64,000 bases of DNA. It comes from Kryptolebias marmoratus (lineage: Eukaryota; Chordata; Actinopteri; Cyprinodontiformes; Rivulidae). The notes beneath the pieces were generated by a model, which was not told the DNA's origin, searched no databases, and saw nothing but the letters and a program-made list of their open reading frames with translations. Below are positions 1 to 11,220 of the stretch, one piece after another. The stretch spans positions 26,644,010-26,708,009 of the forward strand of contig NC_051451.1 in NCBI RefSeq assembly GCF_001649575.2, read 5' to 3'. Made by a program: the position numbers and the translations under genes. Position 1 is the stretch's first letter; every line of letters begins with the position of its first letter.

Positions 1-183
1 TTCTCTCTAAACATACAGGTTTATTTTGTTGTATCTTAGACATTTTTGCCTTATTTTTAAAGTACATGAAATGCATATAAATTGGCATACTTTATGTTAA
101 ATATCCTTAGTATCTGTTGCTGTAAATAAATGTAAAGCTCACAGTTTAAATGGGTCTCATGTGGTCATGTTCTGGCTTAAAAT

Positions 184-305
184 GGCGGACTGTAAAAAAT
201 GACACGGCTCATATCTGACCCAACCTCTGGGTCAAACCATCCCATACTACAACCCAACAACTTTAACTGAGTTATCAAAGAAGCACAGCAGCTTTTAGTG
301 TTTAA
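184..305 (+). repeat. Family D dispersed repeat, copy 1
   Basis: This stretch matches the right part of 37962-38210 in order and orientation. Shared landmarks are the 'cggctcat' block, several short 'acccaac/ctgggtc' blocks, 'ctttaactgagttatcaaa' and a closing 'gcttttagtg'. Alternating ACCCA/TGGGT words are typical of a low-complexity repeat seen in many fish genomes. No coding potential is evident. Boundaries are approximate because only two copies are available. Confidence 0.6.
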
Positions 306-2212
306 GATCGCGTTTAATTGAATATAGGAAATAGAAGAGAAAATGCTGCCTTGGATTTTTTTATTAGTTAAATCTGGTTTTAAAAGCTTTTGTGTGTTTT
401 TGTTATAAAAACAAAGACTGACATTCTGTGTATCAAAGTAATAAACATCAATAAGAATTGCATTTTTATTGTTATTTTCCAAAACTTTTATTTTTTGCAG
501 TGCATGGTGATAAAACGTTGGCAAATTTTCAAAATGCTAGCTCTAATTTATCAACAAACTAACTTTAATTTTGAACCTAGGGTAGAACATTATGCATGTT
601 GTGTTTAGAGACTGTTTCATGAATAAAATATGCACAACCAGACCTTTTTGTTCAAATCTTTCTCAGTGTTGGAGCACGACCAGCTGAACCCATTGTTATC
701 TGTGTTAAAGAGGAAAAAGAGCTTCAGACAATACACTATGCATCACTTTAAGCCATTTACATTACTCATGCACATAAGTTCTTGTTTCTCACAACAAAGG
801 AGAGAACTGCTCTAAAAGTAGAAGCAGAGGACAAGCTGACCTCGAAAAGAGCTGCCAGTCAGCAGAAGCACAAAAACACCTGATAAATAAGATTACTGAA
901 AAACACAAGTGGATGGTTAAATGTAGCATTAATATCCCCAGATTTGTTTGATTTTCTTACAAAAACAGACCCCGAGCAGAGTTCAAATACAAAACGAGAC
1001 GAAGCTTTGTTGTGATGAGTTAAAATCCCATTTTAGGAGTAAGCTGCTGCTGAGCTTGACAAATGACAGAAGTTTCTTAAAAACAAAAAAAGATGTCAGC
1101 ATTTGCAGAACAAACAGCAAACGTGTCGTTTGCTTTCTGTACGGATGGAGCAGAAAGATAAGTCTCAGCATTTTGCTTGAATTCCCTTGGAGTTTCTGTC
1201 AAAAGATAAAAGCAGCTGATAAAGCAACACATCTTTGATCTGGGTCTACACCTTTGCAGGGAGCTTAATAGAAAGCTGCTCGAACTAGCCTTCGCTAAGA
1301 CGGGAGGAAAAGAAGAAAAACATTGCAGCACAATAACTGGCTTGCATCGCACTTGAAGGTTGAAGCTCAAAGACTTTTTATGTTTTCGAAACGAATGAAG
1401 GATGATGAATTGAGATGTTGTTTGGAGAACATATCAAAGAGACGTTCTCGATTAAAGAGCAAAGCCTGAAAGTGGGACTGTGTGACATTTGAAAAATGAC
1501 ATAACACATTGATCGTCTCGCAGCCAAATGAAGCATTCATAAGCAATAACATGCTTCCCTGCTGTAATTCATTGCATTCAAGGTTTTTGCTGCCAAACCC
1601 ACGTTTTGTTTGCTGTGTTAGTAAATTCTATATATGGATCATTTTGCTCTGAAAGTCAATGTTTTGATAGCTGATGCGTTATTTTATTGTGTTAAAGTTA
1701 TGCATTTTACATGCACAACGATCGAAATGCAGCGCCGGAAATGAGCTGTGAGAGTTTCTTTTCTTTAAATTGTCTATTTTAAATTATTTTCTGTTTGAAA
1801 TGTGTGCATTTTTTCAAGGAAATGAAAGTGCATGCATGCCTCATGAAGCTTTGATTGCAACAATTTTTCTCCTGGCTACAGATCTGTTGAACATTTATAA
1901 ACCACTTGCTTTTCCCTCGGCGTTTCTGTTGTCTGAAGTTTCCCTTTTCCCTTTCAGCCGCAGGCCTGATAATAACCTGGACAGGCTCGTCGGACGGGGG
2001 TGGGGGGGCCTGATAATGGCCACTGTCATGGTCTGTCAGCAGGAGCAGGTAACACCTGTGTGTTTCCTCATTGGGATACCGGGGGACTGAGACTAAAACC
2101 ATTCCACAGTGTGACAGACGGTCAGGAAGCAGATCGCTCACACCGAAAACAGCAATTACCAAACAGCTCACTGGATATTTTTTCAGTTTCAAACATCTTG
2201 AAAACAGAAAGG
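306..2212. other. Intergenic stretch, nothing recognised
   Basis: AT-rich DNA with only short chance reading frames on both strands. None has a protein-like composition, a family motif or supporting splice sites. I see no tRNA boxes, inverted ends or matches to the other repeat families of the window. Confidence 0.5.
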
Positions 2213-3085
2213 TAATTAAAGGCCTAGCATTCCTGGAAGGACTGCATATCACCCGCTGCCTTTAAGCCAGAGTTTAGACTAAAATCATCTTATTATGAGA
2301 AGCGATGAGGTTATGCACGATCTCACACATTACTGAGATGTGTTAATGTTTGAAATATGTTGAGGTTGACTCTCAGCTACTACCACACCAGATTTAGCTA
2401 AGTATTTGTAAAATTACCTAAGTTAAAGGCATTTTGCTGTAGGTTATGGTTGGTTAGTGTGACGATCAGTGTTGTTTTTTCTGCTCCTACCCTGATTGTT
2501 GTTCCTGAGACTCTGCAGCTGTGGCTAATTTCCCTGATGGGCTCCACCGGTATTTAAGTGGAGCTTAAATACCTTTGCTGGAGCATCACGTCTTTTTGGT
2601 TAGAATCTGCAGCCGCTCAGTTCTAGCTTAGAGCTCTCGGAGTAACTTAACCTGCCTTCCTTGTGCCTCTTCTCTTCACCTCAAAGGGTGTTACTCACCT
2701 CCACCTGGGCTCCCGGATCTCTCCCCTCTCAAACGAACCCGGTCACCTCTAGTACCTCCTCCATGTTCCTCGTCTCCTGAAAGCCAGTAAGGAAAGACAC
2801 AAGTTATTGCCTCACTCACGTAGTTGTTTTCTCAGGACCTCTCCGTTACTTGCAACTCACCTTGTCCATCCCCGCCCTTGCAGACCTCCCGGATTGTCTC
2901 CGTCCCGGTTCCCGGAGTCTGGTTTCCTGGTTTCGCTCTTTGGACACTTCCTGGTTCATGTAGCTGCAGCAACCATTGTGAGTTGGGCTAAAGTTAGTCA
3001 GATATAGATGTACATCCAATGATTACATTCTGAGATTTTTCAATAAAATCTGTTTTGAGATTCACTGACATCTTGTTAAAGGTAC
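2213..3085 (-). repeat. Family A repeat, copy 1, split by a 0.5-kb insertion
   Basis: The left part (2213-2457) starts with the family palindrome (agcattcctggaaggactgc), then 'atatcacccgctgcctt' and the 'gactctcagctactaccacacc' block. The right part (from 2961) resumes with 'tagctgcagcaacca', 'gatgtacatccaatgattac' and 'aataaaatctgtt'. These are the same blocks in the same order as in uninterrupted copies such as 16281-16610. One module is present, in reverse orientation relative to the family consensus used here. Confidence 0.85.
2458..2960. mobile_element. LTR-like insertion inside family A copy 1
   Basis: About 500 bp that interrupts family A exactly between two consensus blocks. It begins TGTGACGATC and ends near ...GGTTCA/TG, carries a TATA-like 'ggtatttaag' near 2551 and is pyrimidine-rich in its right half. 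The TG...CA-like ends, size and TATA-like box suggest a solo LTR. The flanks share only a short 'tag' target duplication, so a truncated retroelement of another type is possible. No coding region is seen. Confidence 0.5.
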
Positions 3086-6000
3086 AGACAAACAAATACA
3101 CACTTTTTAAATAACTGAAAATGCATTTCTGTTATTGGTCACAGAAACATGAAACAATTTATCAACTAATCTTTTTTCTTAGACTCCTTCTTATTTTTAA
3201 GTACAAAAGACAAACTTTTCTATACAGTGCTGATTGTCTTTAGTTCTGCAACACCCATACCTGGTTCATTTCAGCCGGATCATTAAGACCGCTGTATGTC
3301 ACAGGAACACTACAGAGCACTTATCATGGCTGCATAAGGACAAGATGCCCGCTGGCTGCTGCCTTAAGTGGAGAGACTGAGTGGTGAGAAATACAACTTC
3401 TGTCAATCACACCCTGAGCAATCTCTAAAAAAAAAAAGCCTTTTAGAGCCCATGACCCTTCAAAAAAAACAGACCAACACCATTATTATTCCTGAATCTC
3501 TATGTGCAAATTGATTTCTTTCTTTCCTTTCAAGAAAAAATAAACTCCAGCTTAAAGACTTTAGACTTGTATTTATATCTTGGAGCTAAATCAATATGAG
3601 CTCCCTAAACATGATGTTCAGTCATGGCTGCTGCTGGGGAAGAAGATGCCTCCACTTCTCTTCACCTTTTGCTCCAGTTCAAAAGGTTCCTCAGCAACAA
3701 ACTCAGCGGGAGACTCGGGGGACTATTTCAGTGGTGGATAGGAATTAGCCACACTGCCGGCAAAGCTGAACCTGCAACCATGATCCAGTTCTAATGTAGT
3801 TCCTTTAAAAGTTATAGACCACTCTCTGCCTCTTGAGTATTTCTTTAAGTTAGGCCTCTTTCACACTGAATGACCCTACTACAGTGTAAAAGAATCAGCT
3901 GGAGTGTTTAATGGTTTTTGCAGGGTCTTGGTGAAGTTTTCAGGTATATATTAAAAACACAGAAGACTTCCCATTGTGCAGGACAGAGCAGGATAGGTCC
4001 AAAATGATTTTGTGCATGTGCAAAGCTTCTGTAGCGTCTCCATGCCGTGCGCTCCTCACGCACCACCGTGGCTTGGTCATCAATAATCCGGAGCAGGACT
4101 GATTCATGCCGAGGCTTCAGTTGTGAACGTGACAGAGTCATGGAAATAATCTAGTTCAGACGTAATACCTACAGCAATATTCTGACATAGTTTGAGTGTG
4201 TGTCCTGCGTCTTCGAAGCACAGAAAATATCAAAGAAAAAACTGTCTGGTATGAAGCCTGCCAGGGGTCATGGGCAGCAATAAAGATCCAAGACTTTGAT
4301 CCCTCAGTTTCTGAAATCATACACGCTGATTCTGAATCTATACAAATTTGCTAACAGACATCATTCTGTTTGAGAGCAGGCAATACGGCCTGAAACGTTG
4401 AACAGATTCTTACTTTCAGGATCACAAACATCTAAACAAGCTGTCAAACCTGCAACACTACAAACCTCACTTCCTGTCAGCTGCAGGAAACCAAACGATA
4501 CACTACAGACTCATTTTAATCAAAACAAGTCATATTCGGAACTGAAAAAATGTACACAACAAGGATTAAAATTCTCCAAAATTGTACAAACGGACATTTT
4601 TCTAATTTAACTTTTAGGAATTTCTTGAAAAGGAAATATAAACGTTTAATTCATAAATGTCGAATGTGATTTAGGAGTAAACAAACACAACTTTATTGAT
4701 GTTATTGAAAATTACCACCTGATGGTTCCTAAATGTTTGTCTCACTTCTTCTGAACACAACACCTGCTGCACAGAAAGACCAAATTTTAAATCTACTTAG
4801 GACCCCTGGTGGACTCCATAATTTGGCGAGTACTAAGAGTGTAGCAGCATCGTGTATCCCTTTGCACTGAAAGAGGTTTTCCAAATTTGCCACAGTCCAG
4901 CCGCGTTCTGATAGGTCAAGTAAATTGTGGAAAGTGTAACTGGACCATCATCCAGTGTGAAGAGAGCCTGGTCATTCTACACCACTTTGACCAATCGTCA
5001 GCTTCCAAATTGAGAATTACGTGTTGGGAAAATATGGTGATGCTAGCATGTCATATTTTACTCAACGTGTGGACTTCAGAGTCCACATGTTCCCATCTGA
5101 GTCTGTGGATTGCTGTATTTTGGCACAATTTGCACTTTGCCACCTTTTCCTGGTAATGGATTTTTTTTTCTACATTCAATTTCCACTTTCTGCCACTGTC
5201 ATTTTGTTCCTTTGAGCTTTTCCTCTGCCAAAAACAAGGTCTATATGACCCTGTTGTTTTGTTCTTTCCTTGCAGTATCCCTGCATTATTATCGGTTACT
5301 CTTTGAGAGCTCCATTCGCCTCAAGAGCAGATCGACAGCACTAGCAAGTCCTTGTTATTCTCAGTTAACGTCCCTCCTGTCTTCATTTTAAGTGTTTCGC
5401 CTCCTGCTGTGAGATTCTACCTTTTTCTCCTCAAATACGCTGCTCTGCAGAGACCGAGAATCCAGACATGTTCAAAGACAAAAGCTCTTCGTTCCTGCGG
5501 GTGTCTTAGACATTATCAGCGCCAACATCAGCCAATCTTCTTGCTTTGTAACACAAGCCTCTTTATTCACTCTAAAGCTCCAATCACATTCAGTCTTAAA
5601 CCTCAAATCTGTTCCTTTTTTCCTTCTTCTCCTTCAGTTTTAATTGTTTCTTTTGGTGCTTTCACTGTGTCCTACCAGCTCAGAAATAAACCAAAATGCA
5701 ACTTGTATGTTTAAACTTTAGTAAATACAGTAAATCCTTTCATCAGTAAACCCTTGTTTCCACTTATCAAACAGTCTAATCTATAGTGTAGTGAGGTATT
5801 TGTGCAGATATTTCTTTTGCACAGATAAATGGGAGATGATTCAGAGAAGCTGGGTGACAGACTTTGTTTCCACGGGGCACACCATGCGGCTGCTATCCCC
5901 TAATCCGGTCATTATGCTACACTTAGTTAACCAGCTGCTGGCTGCTGTTCAGCAGACTGATTTAAGATAAAGTAACTCAATAACTAATTGCCTGTTTTAC

Positions 6001-6334
6001 ATGATGGATTGAAGGTTGATCACTATGTCATGCTGTTTAATTATAACTAATCTACAAATCAACCTCTGTCTGTCTGCCTCTACATTGTTACATTTTACTC
6101 TTTTTTTCTTATGAGGAAGTGACAAAATGATCACCTAAAAACAGAAAAGCTTTGTGATTTCAAAGAAAATCAGTTTGAATGAAAGATAATACTGTTTCTC
6201 TATCTCTTGCTGTCATTTTCTGACTTTGTGTGGGTTTTAAATTTTGTCCTGTTATTCAATTCTTCTCCCTGAACTTCAGCTCGTGTTTGTTTGCAAAACT
6301 GAATTAGTTGCTCCCTGCAAACCACGAACTCAAA
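3086..6334. other. Intergenic stretch with one small perfect hairpin
   Basis: No exon or known repeat recognised. The region includes a compact inverted repeat at 5065-5090 (11-bp stem with one G:U pair, 4-base loop TCAG) and a long pyrimidine-biased run around 5200-5650. Reading frames up to 121 aa at 5.1-5.7 kb are Ser/Phe/Leu-rich products of this pyrimidine bias and have no family motif. Confidence 0.45.
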
Positions 6335-6550
6335 CATAAAAAGATTATCCCGAACTAATCAAATGGTGGGGTTTGAAAGACTTTTCTCCAGCAGTTTTTC
6401 AAATATGCAACACTGAAATGCAGGTACGCGCTCAGTGTAAACAAAGCACTTTTATCTACATACTTTACTCCACAAATCTGAAAAATTGTCACCATTGTTG
6501 ACCTATTTTCAGTCACATCAACTGTTTCTGTAGGTAAACAAACAGGAAGT
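6335..6550 (+). repeat. Family B dispersed repeat, copy 1
   Basis: Matches 41900-42215 block by block: 'aaagattatcc(c/t)gaact', 'tttttcaaatatgcaa(c/t)', 'gctgaaatgcaggta' (variant), 'gtgtaaacaaagcactttt', 'catactttactccac', then 'ctattttcagtcac' and 'ctgtttctg(t/c)aggtaaacaaac'. On the minus strand both copies stay open through a shared peptide containing DKSALFTL and AYLHFS. The similarity extends outside that frame, so it is primarily a nucleotide repeat. The family is not recognised. Confidence 0.75.
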
Positions 6551-6660
6551 AGTTTCAAACTTTGTTTAGCTGTCCATACAAATGGTTATAATTTAGTTAA
6601 TTTTACTAATTTTGTGGTAAAATTTGGTCTGGTTGTATCGATAACTGTTTGAGTCAGCCC

Positions 6661-7010
6661 TGTTTCTCTGTTAGCAAAATATCTCATAAACCAGAGGACA
6701 GATTTTATTGGAATTTTCAGAATGTAATCACTAGATGCACATCTACAACAAATCAACTTTTGGAGTCAATCTAATTCAATTATCTCGGCTTATCAACATT
6801 AGCCAACACAAAAATGGCTTTAATTGGTTCAAATGTACATATATTGAGCTACAATCTGATGTGGTAGTAGATGATAGTCATACTCTGAGCATGACATCTT
6901 GCAATATAGCATGAGATCGAGCAAAACGGCGATGACTTCATCATTTCATAAACAGAAGATGATCTTGAAAGGGGGCGGCCGATATGCATTATTATCCAGG
7001 AATGCTAGCC
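6661..7010 (+). repeat. Family A repeat, copy 2
   Basis: Complete single-module copy in forward orientation. It opens with 'ctgttagcaaaatatctca', continues through 'acttttggagtcaat', 'acacaaaaatggcttta', 'ttgagctacaatctgatgtg' and 'gtagtag', and closes with 'gggcggccgatatgcatt' and 'aggaatgctag'. The terminal palindrome is damaged in this copy. Confidence 0.85.
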
Positions 7011-8360
7011 TCTATTCATCAATCAGACTGGTTGCTTTTTGAGGCTGAAAAAGAACACATAACTGCATGAAAGAGCTGCAAACTGTAAGCAGTTATTCCT
7101 TCTAGTGGTGAGAGCCATGTGAAGAGAACAGATGATGATTTGCACCACTTGGACCACTCAAGCTCCTTGAGCTTCGCTTGCAGTTCAATACTGTTGACAC
7201 TTGACCTTTAATTCTTGACATTTTGTTGGAAAAACACCCTGCAATATTAACCATAAAATTCTAGAATAAAATTGTCCTACATTTAAATAAAAAATCTATA
7301 ATGATGTGAGAATGCTGAATGTCTTGTTTGAATTTTCTTTTAAATGCAGACAGGAAAACACGTGCCAGAAAAACAAATGGAGCATCTGTGTAATCTGATG
7401 TTATTCAGCTTCTGCCTTCATCTACATGCAGATCTGCACTCTTCACCCTCATCTAGGACCATTTGACATTTGTTGACTTACTTTTACAGTTTCGCATGCC
7501 GTCCACGAGGGAACCGGCTCTGATATTGATTGACTGTTTGCACGTGTGAGTCATGAAATGAAACCCCGCTCCTCCTAACAGCAGCTCAATACGTGCGCGA
7601 CCCAAAGCAATTGTATTTCAAACCATTTACTGCCTGATCCTCTTCAGTCAATAAAGCCACATTAATTGAAGGTGATGCTTTTTAACAGATACTGATCATT
7701 ATTCTCCCGGTCGTTCCACAAAGCAGAGCGCCGTGTTCTCGCTCTGTTGACTGAGTTACACTGACAGCATCAGAACACATGAAAATCTGGCTGTTCTGTG
7801 ATGAAGGAGGGTGTTGAAGCCCACACACTGAGACTTGGATCTAACAGGGACTGCAGCAGCAGCAGCTCCAGTTGGACATGCTTGATTTGTTATATGCAAA
7901 GCAGCGGCCTCCACAGAACTGCTCTGAGACACACCGCTGCGCTGCGAGTAGTGCTTTATGCTGTCGCCTCCTGGCTGGACTTTACCGTGTTCTCCGTGTG
8001 CACGTGTGGGTCTGAAAACATGCATGCTAGGTTAACTGACAAATCTAAACTGACCTGAAGCGTGTGTGCCCATGGTTGTGGCCAGGGCCGTAGCCAGACT
8101 TTAAAAAATACTCATTATCCCTCTGCACATCAGCTACAATGAAGACCAAAACTTAATTAAAATAGAAGCATTTATTTAAAACAAGTGACTTGAATGTGTA
8201 TATGACATGTACTTGTGTGTGTTTGTAAATCCATGGGGATCAGCCTCATCTGAAGCAACAGAGGACTCAGGGCACAACCATGATGACTCACTGAAATGAC
8301 ATGAATTAGTTTATATGAATGTTGATTCAAAACACAAGATTTTAGCAGAGATTTCACCTT
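7011..8360. other. Intergenic stretch up to the assembly gap
   Basis: No gene recognised. The word 'cagggccgtagccag' at 8091-8105 resembles the terminal inverted repeat of hAT-type non-autonomous elements. Its partner end is not found before the gap, so the element, if real, could extend into the missing sequence. Confidence 0.35.
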
Positions 8361-8773
8361 NNNNNNNNNNNNNNNNNNNNNNNNNNNNNNNNNNNNNNNN
8401 NNNNNNNNNNNNNNNNNNNNNNNNNNNNNNNNNNNNNNNNNNNNNNNNNNNNNNNNNNNNNNNNNNNNNNNNNNNNNNNNNNNNNNNNNNNNNNNNNNNN
8501 NNNNNNNNNNNNNNNNNNNNNNNNNNNNNNNNNNNNNNNNNNNNNNNNNNNNNNNNNNNNNNNNNNNNNNNNNNNNNNNNNNNNNNNNNNNNNNNNNNNN
8601 NNNNNNNNNNNNNNNNNNNNNNNNNNNNNNNNNNNNNNNNNNNNNNNNNNNNNNNNNNNNNNNNNNNNNNNNNNNNNNNNNNNNNNNNNNNNNNNNNNNN
8701 NNNNNNNNNNNNNNNNNNNNNNNNNNNNNNNNNNNNNNNNNNNNNNNNNNNNNNNNNNNNNNNNNNNNNNNNN
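8361..8773. other. Assembly gap (413 N)
   Basis: A run of N directly seen in the sequence. Reading frames that cross it are meaningless. A perfect 14-bp palindrome (gaggtccggacctc) lies 80 bp to its right at 8854-8867, and a possible transposon end lies about 260 bp to its left. Confidence 1.
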
Positions 8774-10527
8774 CCTACAGGAAACTGGTGGAGCTACGCA
8801 GAGAACCACGCCGTTCAGAAGCCTTGTTTGGATTCATGTTTTTATAAAACACTGAGGTCCGGACCTCGGGGTCCTCAGTGGGAGCTACGGTCCTGGATGT
8901 GGCGATCTGTCCAGGATGCATCTCAATTCTTCCCCACTAACAGCTGGGATGGACTCAATATTGTTTTTTTTTCAAAACAATTAATATGTAAGAGAAATTA
9001 ATTTAAATCTAATAAACCACTGTGTTGATGAAAAATGTTGCCGTTCTCATTCAATCAGCTTCACACACTGTTGTTATTAAGTCTGTAAAATCAAAGCAGA
9101 GTAATTCCATTAGCATAATTTTTCAATTCATCAAGTAAGGGTACAAAAACACTGTCACCGTCCAACAGATCGAGTAGCGTTTCAGGCTAAACTACTAAGG
9201 TTTGTTTGGAGTCTTCATACTGAGCAGTAAACAAACACAGAAGTCACACAATGCAGTTAGAAAATAATCAAAATAATGTGAAAACTGTGCATGTAAAGAA
9301 TGTAAAAAAAAAAAAAAGACAGCCGAGTGGAAACAGTGTTAACAAAAGATCAGAATAAATGATGGTGGCCTTTTCCAGGGCTTTTAAGCTGTAAGTGGAA
9401 GACACTTGAGAATCTTAATGGCTGCAAATATGAGTGCTAATCAGCGTGTGAGCCGGCTCCCAGGGGATTTCTACAAGATGCATGTAAAATAGATCTAATG
9501 GAATGCAACACTGAATAATTACACCACATAAGCCAAATTGGATCAAATGATTTGCACCTCAATTTGTGACATTTTTGTGTGGGTGAGGAGCTGTTCCACT
9601 CCCTTCATCCTCTGCTTTCAGTGCATAATGTTTTAATGTTTTAGACATTTTCTCTGGGACTTTATATGAACCGCTAACCTAAACTGTGTGTTCATTGAGC
9701 TAAGCAACAAATATATGGATATTTTTACTCCTTGTTGAGGAATAAAATCCTAGTTTTGTGTTTTAGGGCCAACGTCGGAGATGTTAGGCCTGACCAAAGG
9801 AAAAACTTTGAACACAATAATGAAGCAAACACAGAAATGCTTGTTTTAACTTCTGTGCTTTTAGTAGCTATAGATTAAAGTAGCAAGCACATAAAAGCCT
9901 TAACACGTCTTGATTTTAACATGTAAAGAAAGCAAAACTACAAATACTAATGCAAAATAAGTCATATTGCACATAAGTTTTAACGTAAAAGGCTCTTAGA
10001 ACAAGTCTTGTTCTTTCATTTCACAGAAGAGAAAATGCACAAGGGTCACCTTAGAATGAGCTGAAGGACTCGCTGAAATCTTTAAGTGTGATTCAACACT
10101 GATATCACCAAAGCAACAGTAGCAAAAAGCCTATCTTTGGCGCCACCATGTTAGATTGAAGAGGCGTGTAATCAAAGCGCTCATGCAAAGCCCGCGATCG
10201 TCTGCAGAGGCGGCTGGCAGACTTTAACGGACAGGAAAGATGACAAGAATCTACATCACACGCAGGCTGAGCGCAGAAAGCGTGAACGACTCTGTTTCCT
10301 CCTTAACTAAGTGATCAAAAGCTGCAACTGCAAATAACAGAAAATACTCAAAAATACTAAAAGTGAAAAAACCGAACAGAAACACCAAAAACAAATACAA
10401 AAAACAACCAAAACATATACCATAACACGTCTATAATAGAAACCTTTGAGGCTAATTTAAAGCTAAGAGTTTGGTTCCCGCTGGGTAATTGACATTTTAA
10501 AACTGGGTTTAAAACAACTTAATGAAA
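8774..10527. other. Intergenic stretch, nothing recognised
   Basis: AT-rich, with an A14 run at 9304-9317. I see no exon, tRNA boxes or family repeat. Besides the palindrome at 8854-8867 there is nothing structured. Confidence 0.45.
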
Positions 10528-11220
10528 CTAGCGTTCCTTGAAGGAATGCATATCACCCACCGCCCTGCATGGCAAAGATCTCACTGGGTCTGTTCGTGCT
10601 CAGAGGATGTGTTTGGGATGACTCTCAGCTGCTACCACATCAAATTCTAGCTGAGTTAAAGCCACTTTTGTTTGCTAAGATCTATCATTGGTGTCGGCCA
10701 TCTTGACTTGAGCTAACTCCAAGCATTAATTAGATGTAGATGTGCATTCCATTATTACTTAGCGGGCCTGGTACCATTTAGAAAGCTCGGTATCATTAGT
10801 TTAGCATTCCCATGTTTTAGCTTATTTACCCTCCCTTAGTTTAGTTTATCTGAGCTCATACTTTAGATATTGTTATTTTGTTAGATTCCTAATTGTTGTT
10901 TAGTTTAGCATTAACTTTATCATGACCTTATTTAGATTATTTTAGCTACTATTTTGCTCACGTCCGGTTTTTAGATCATCCTATATTCCATTTAAATTAC
11001 ACATGATTCTTTTAGAATATACATGGTTGATGTGTTTTTTCTTTTTGTGTGTGTTTCATTGTATTTCATTCTGTTTTTGTTTCTGTTGTAAAGCACTTTG
11101 CATCGCCTTGTTGCTTAAAAGTGCTATATAAGTAAATCTCACTTCACTTCACTTACTTTCAGAAAATTTCATTTGGATTTGACTTGTCGTTTATGAGATG
11201 TTTTGCTAACAGACAAATAG
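10528..11220 (-). repeat. Family A repeat, copy 3, split by a LINE tail
   Basis: The left part, 10528-10760, starts with a perfect version of the family palindrome apart from one base (agcgttccttgaaggaatgc). It goes on through 'gactctcagctgctaccaca' to 'gcattccattattactt'. The right part, 11153-11220, resumes with 'ctttcagaaaatttcat' and 'atgagatgttttgctaac', the expected distal end of the module. Confidence 0.85.
10761..11152 (+). mobile_element. 5'-truncated LINE-type 3' tail inside family A copy 3
   Basis: The insert ends with 'tgtaaagcactttgcatcg' and 'agtgctatataagtaaatc', followed by a short (CTTCA)n tail. This is the usual 3' end of a group of fish non-LTR elements and the SINEs that borrow their tails. 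'ttactt' lies on both sides and is a plausible short target duplication. No reverse transcriptase remains, as expected for a 5'-truncated copy. Confidence 0.65.

Noticed and set aside
1779..2252. 157-aa minus-strand frame, the longest uninterrupted by N
   Set aside because: No motif, no splice context, and one end runs into family A repeat sequence.
5110..5714. Overlapping 93- and 120-aa frames
   Set aside because: Composition (Ser, Phe, Leu) reflects pyrimidine-rich DNA; no recognised domain.
8315..9001. 228-aa frame across the gap
   Set aside because: Most of it is N; the remaining ends have no protein-like features.
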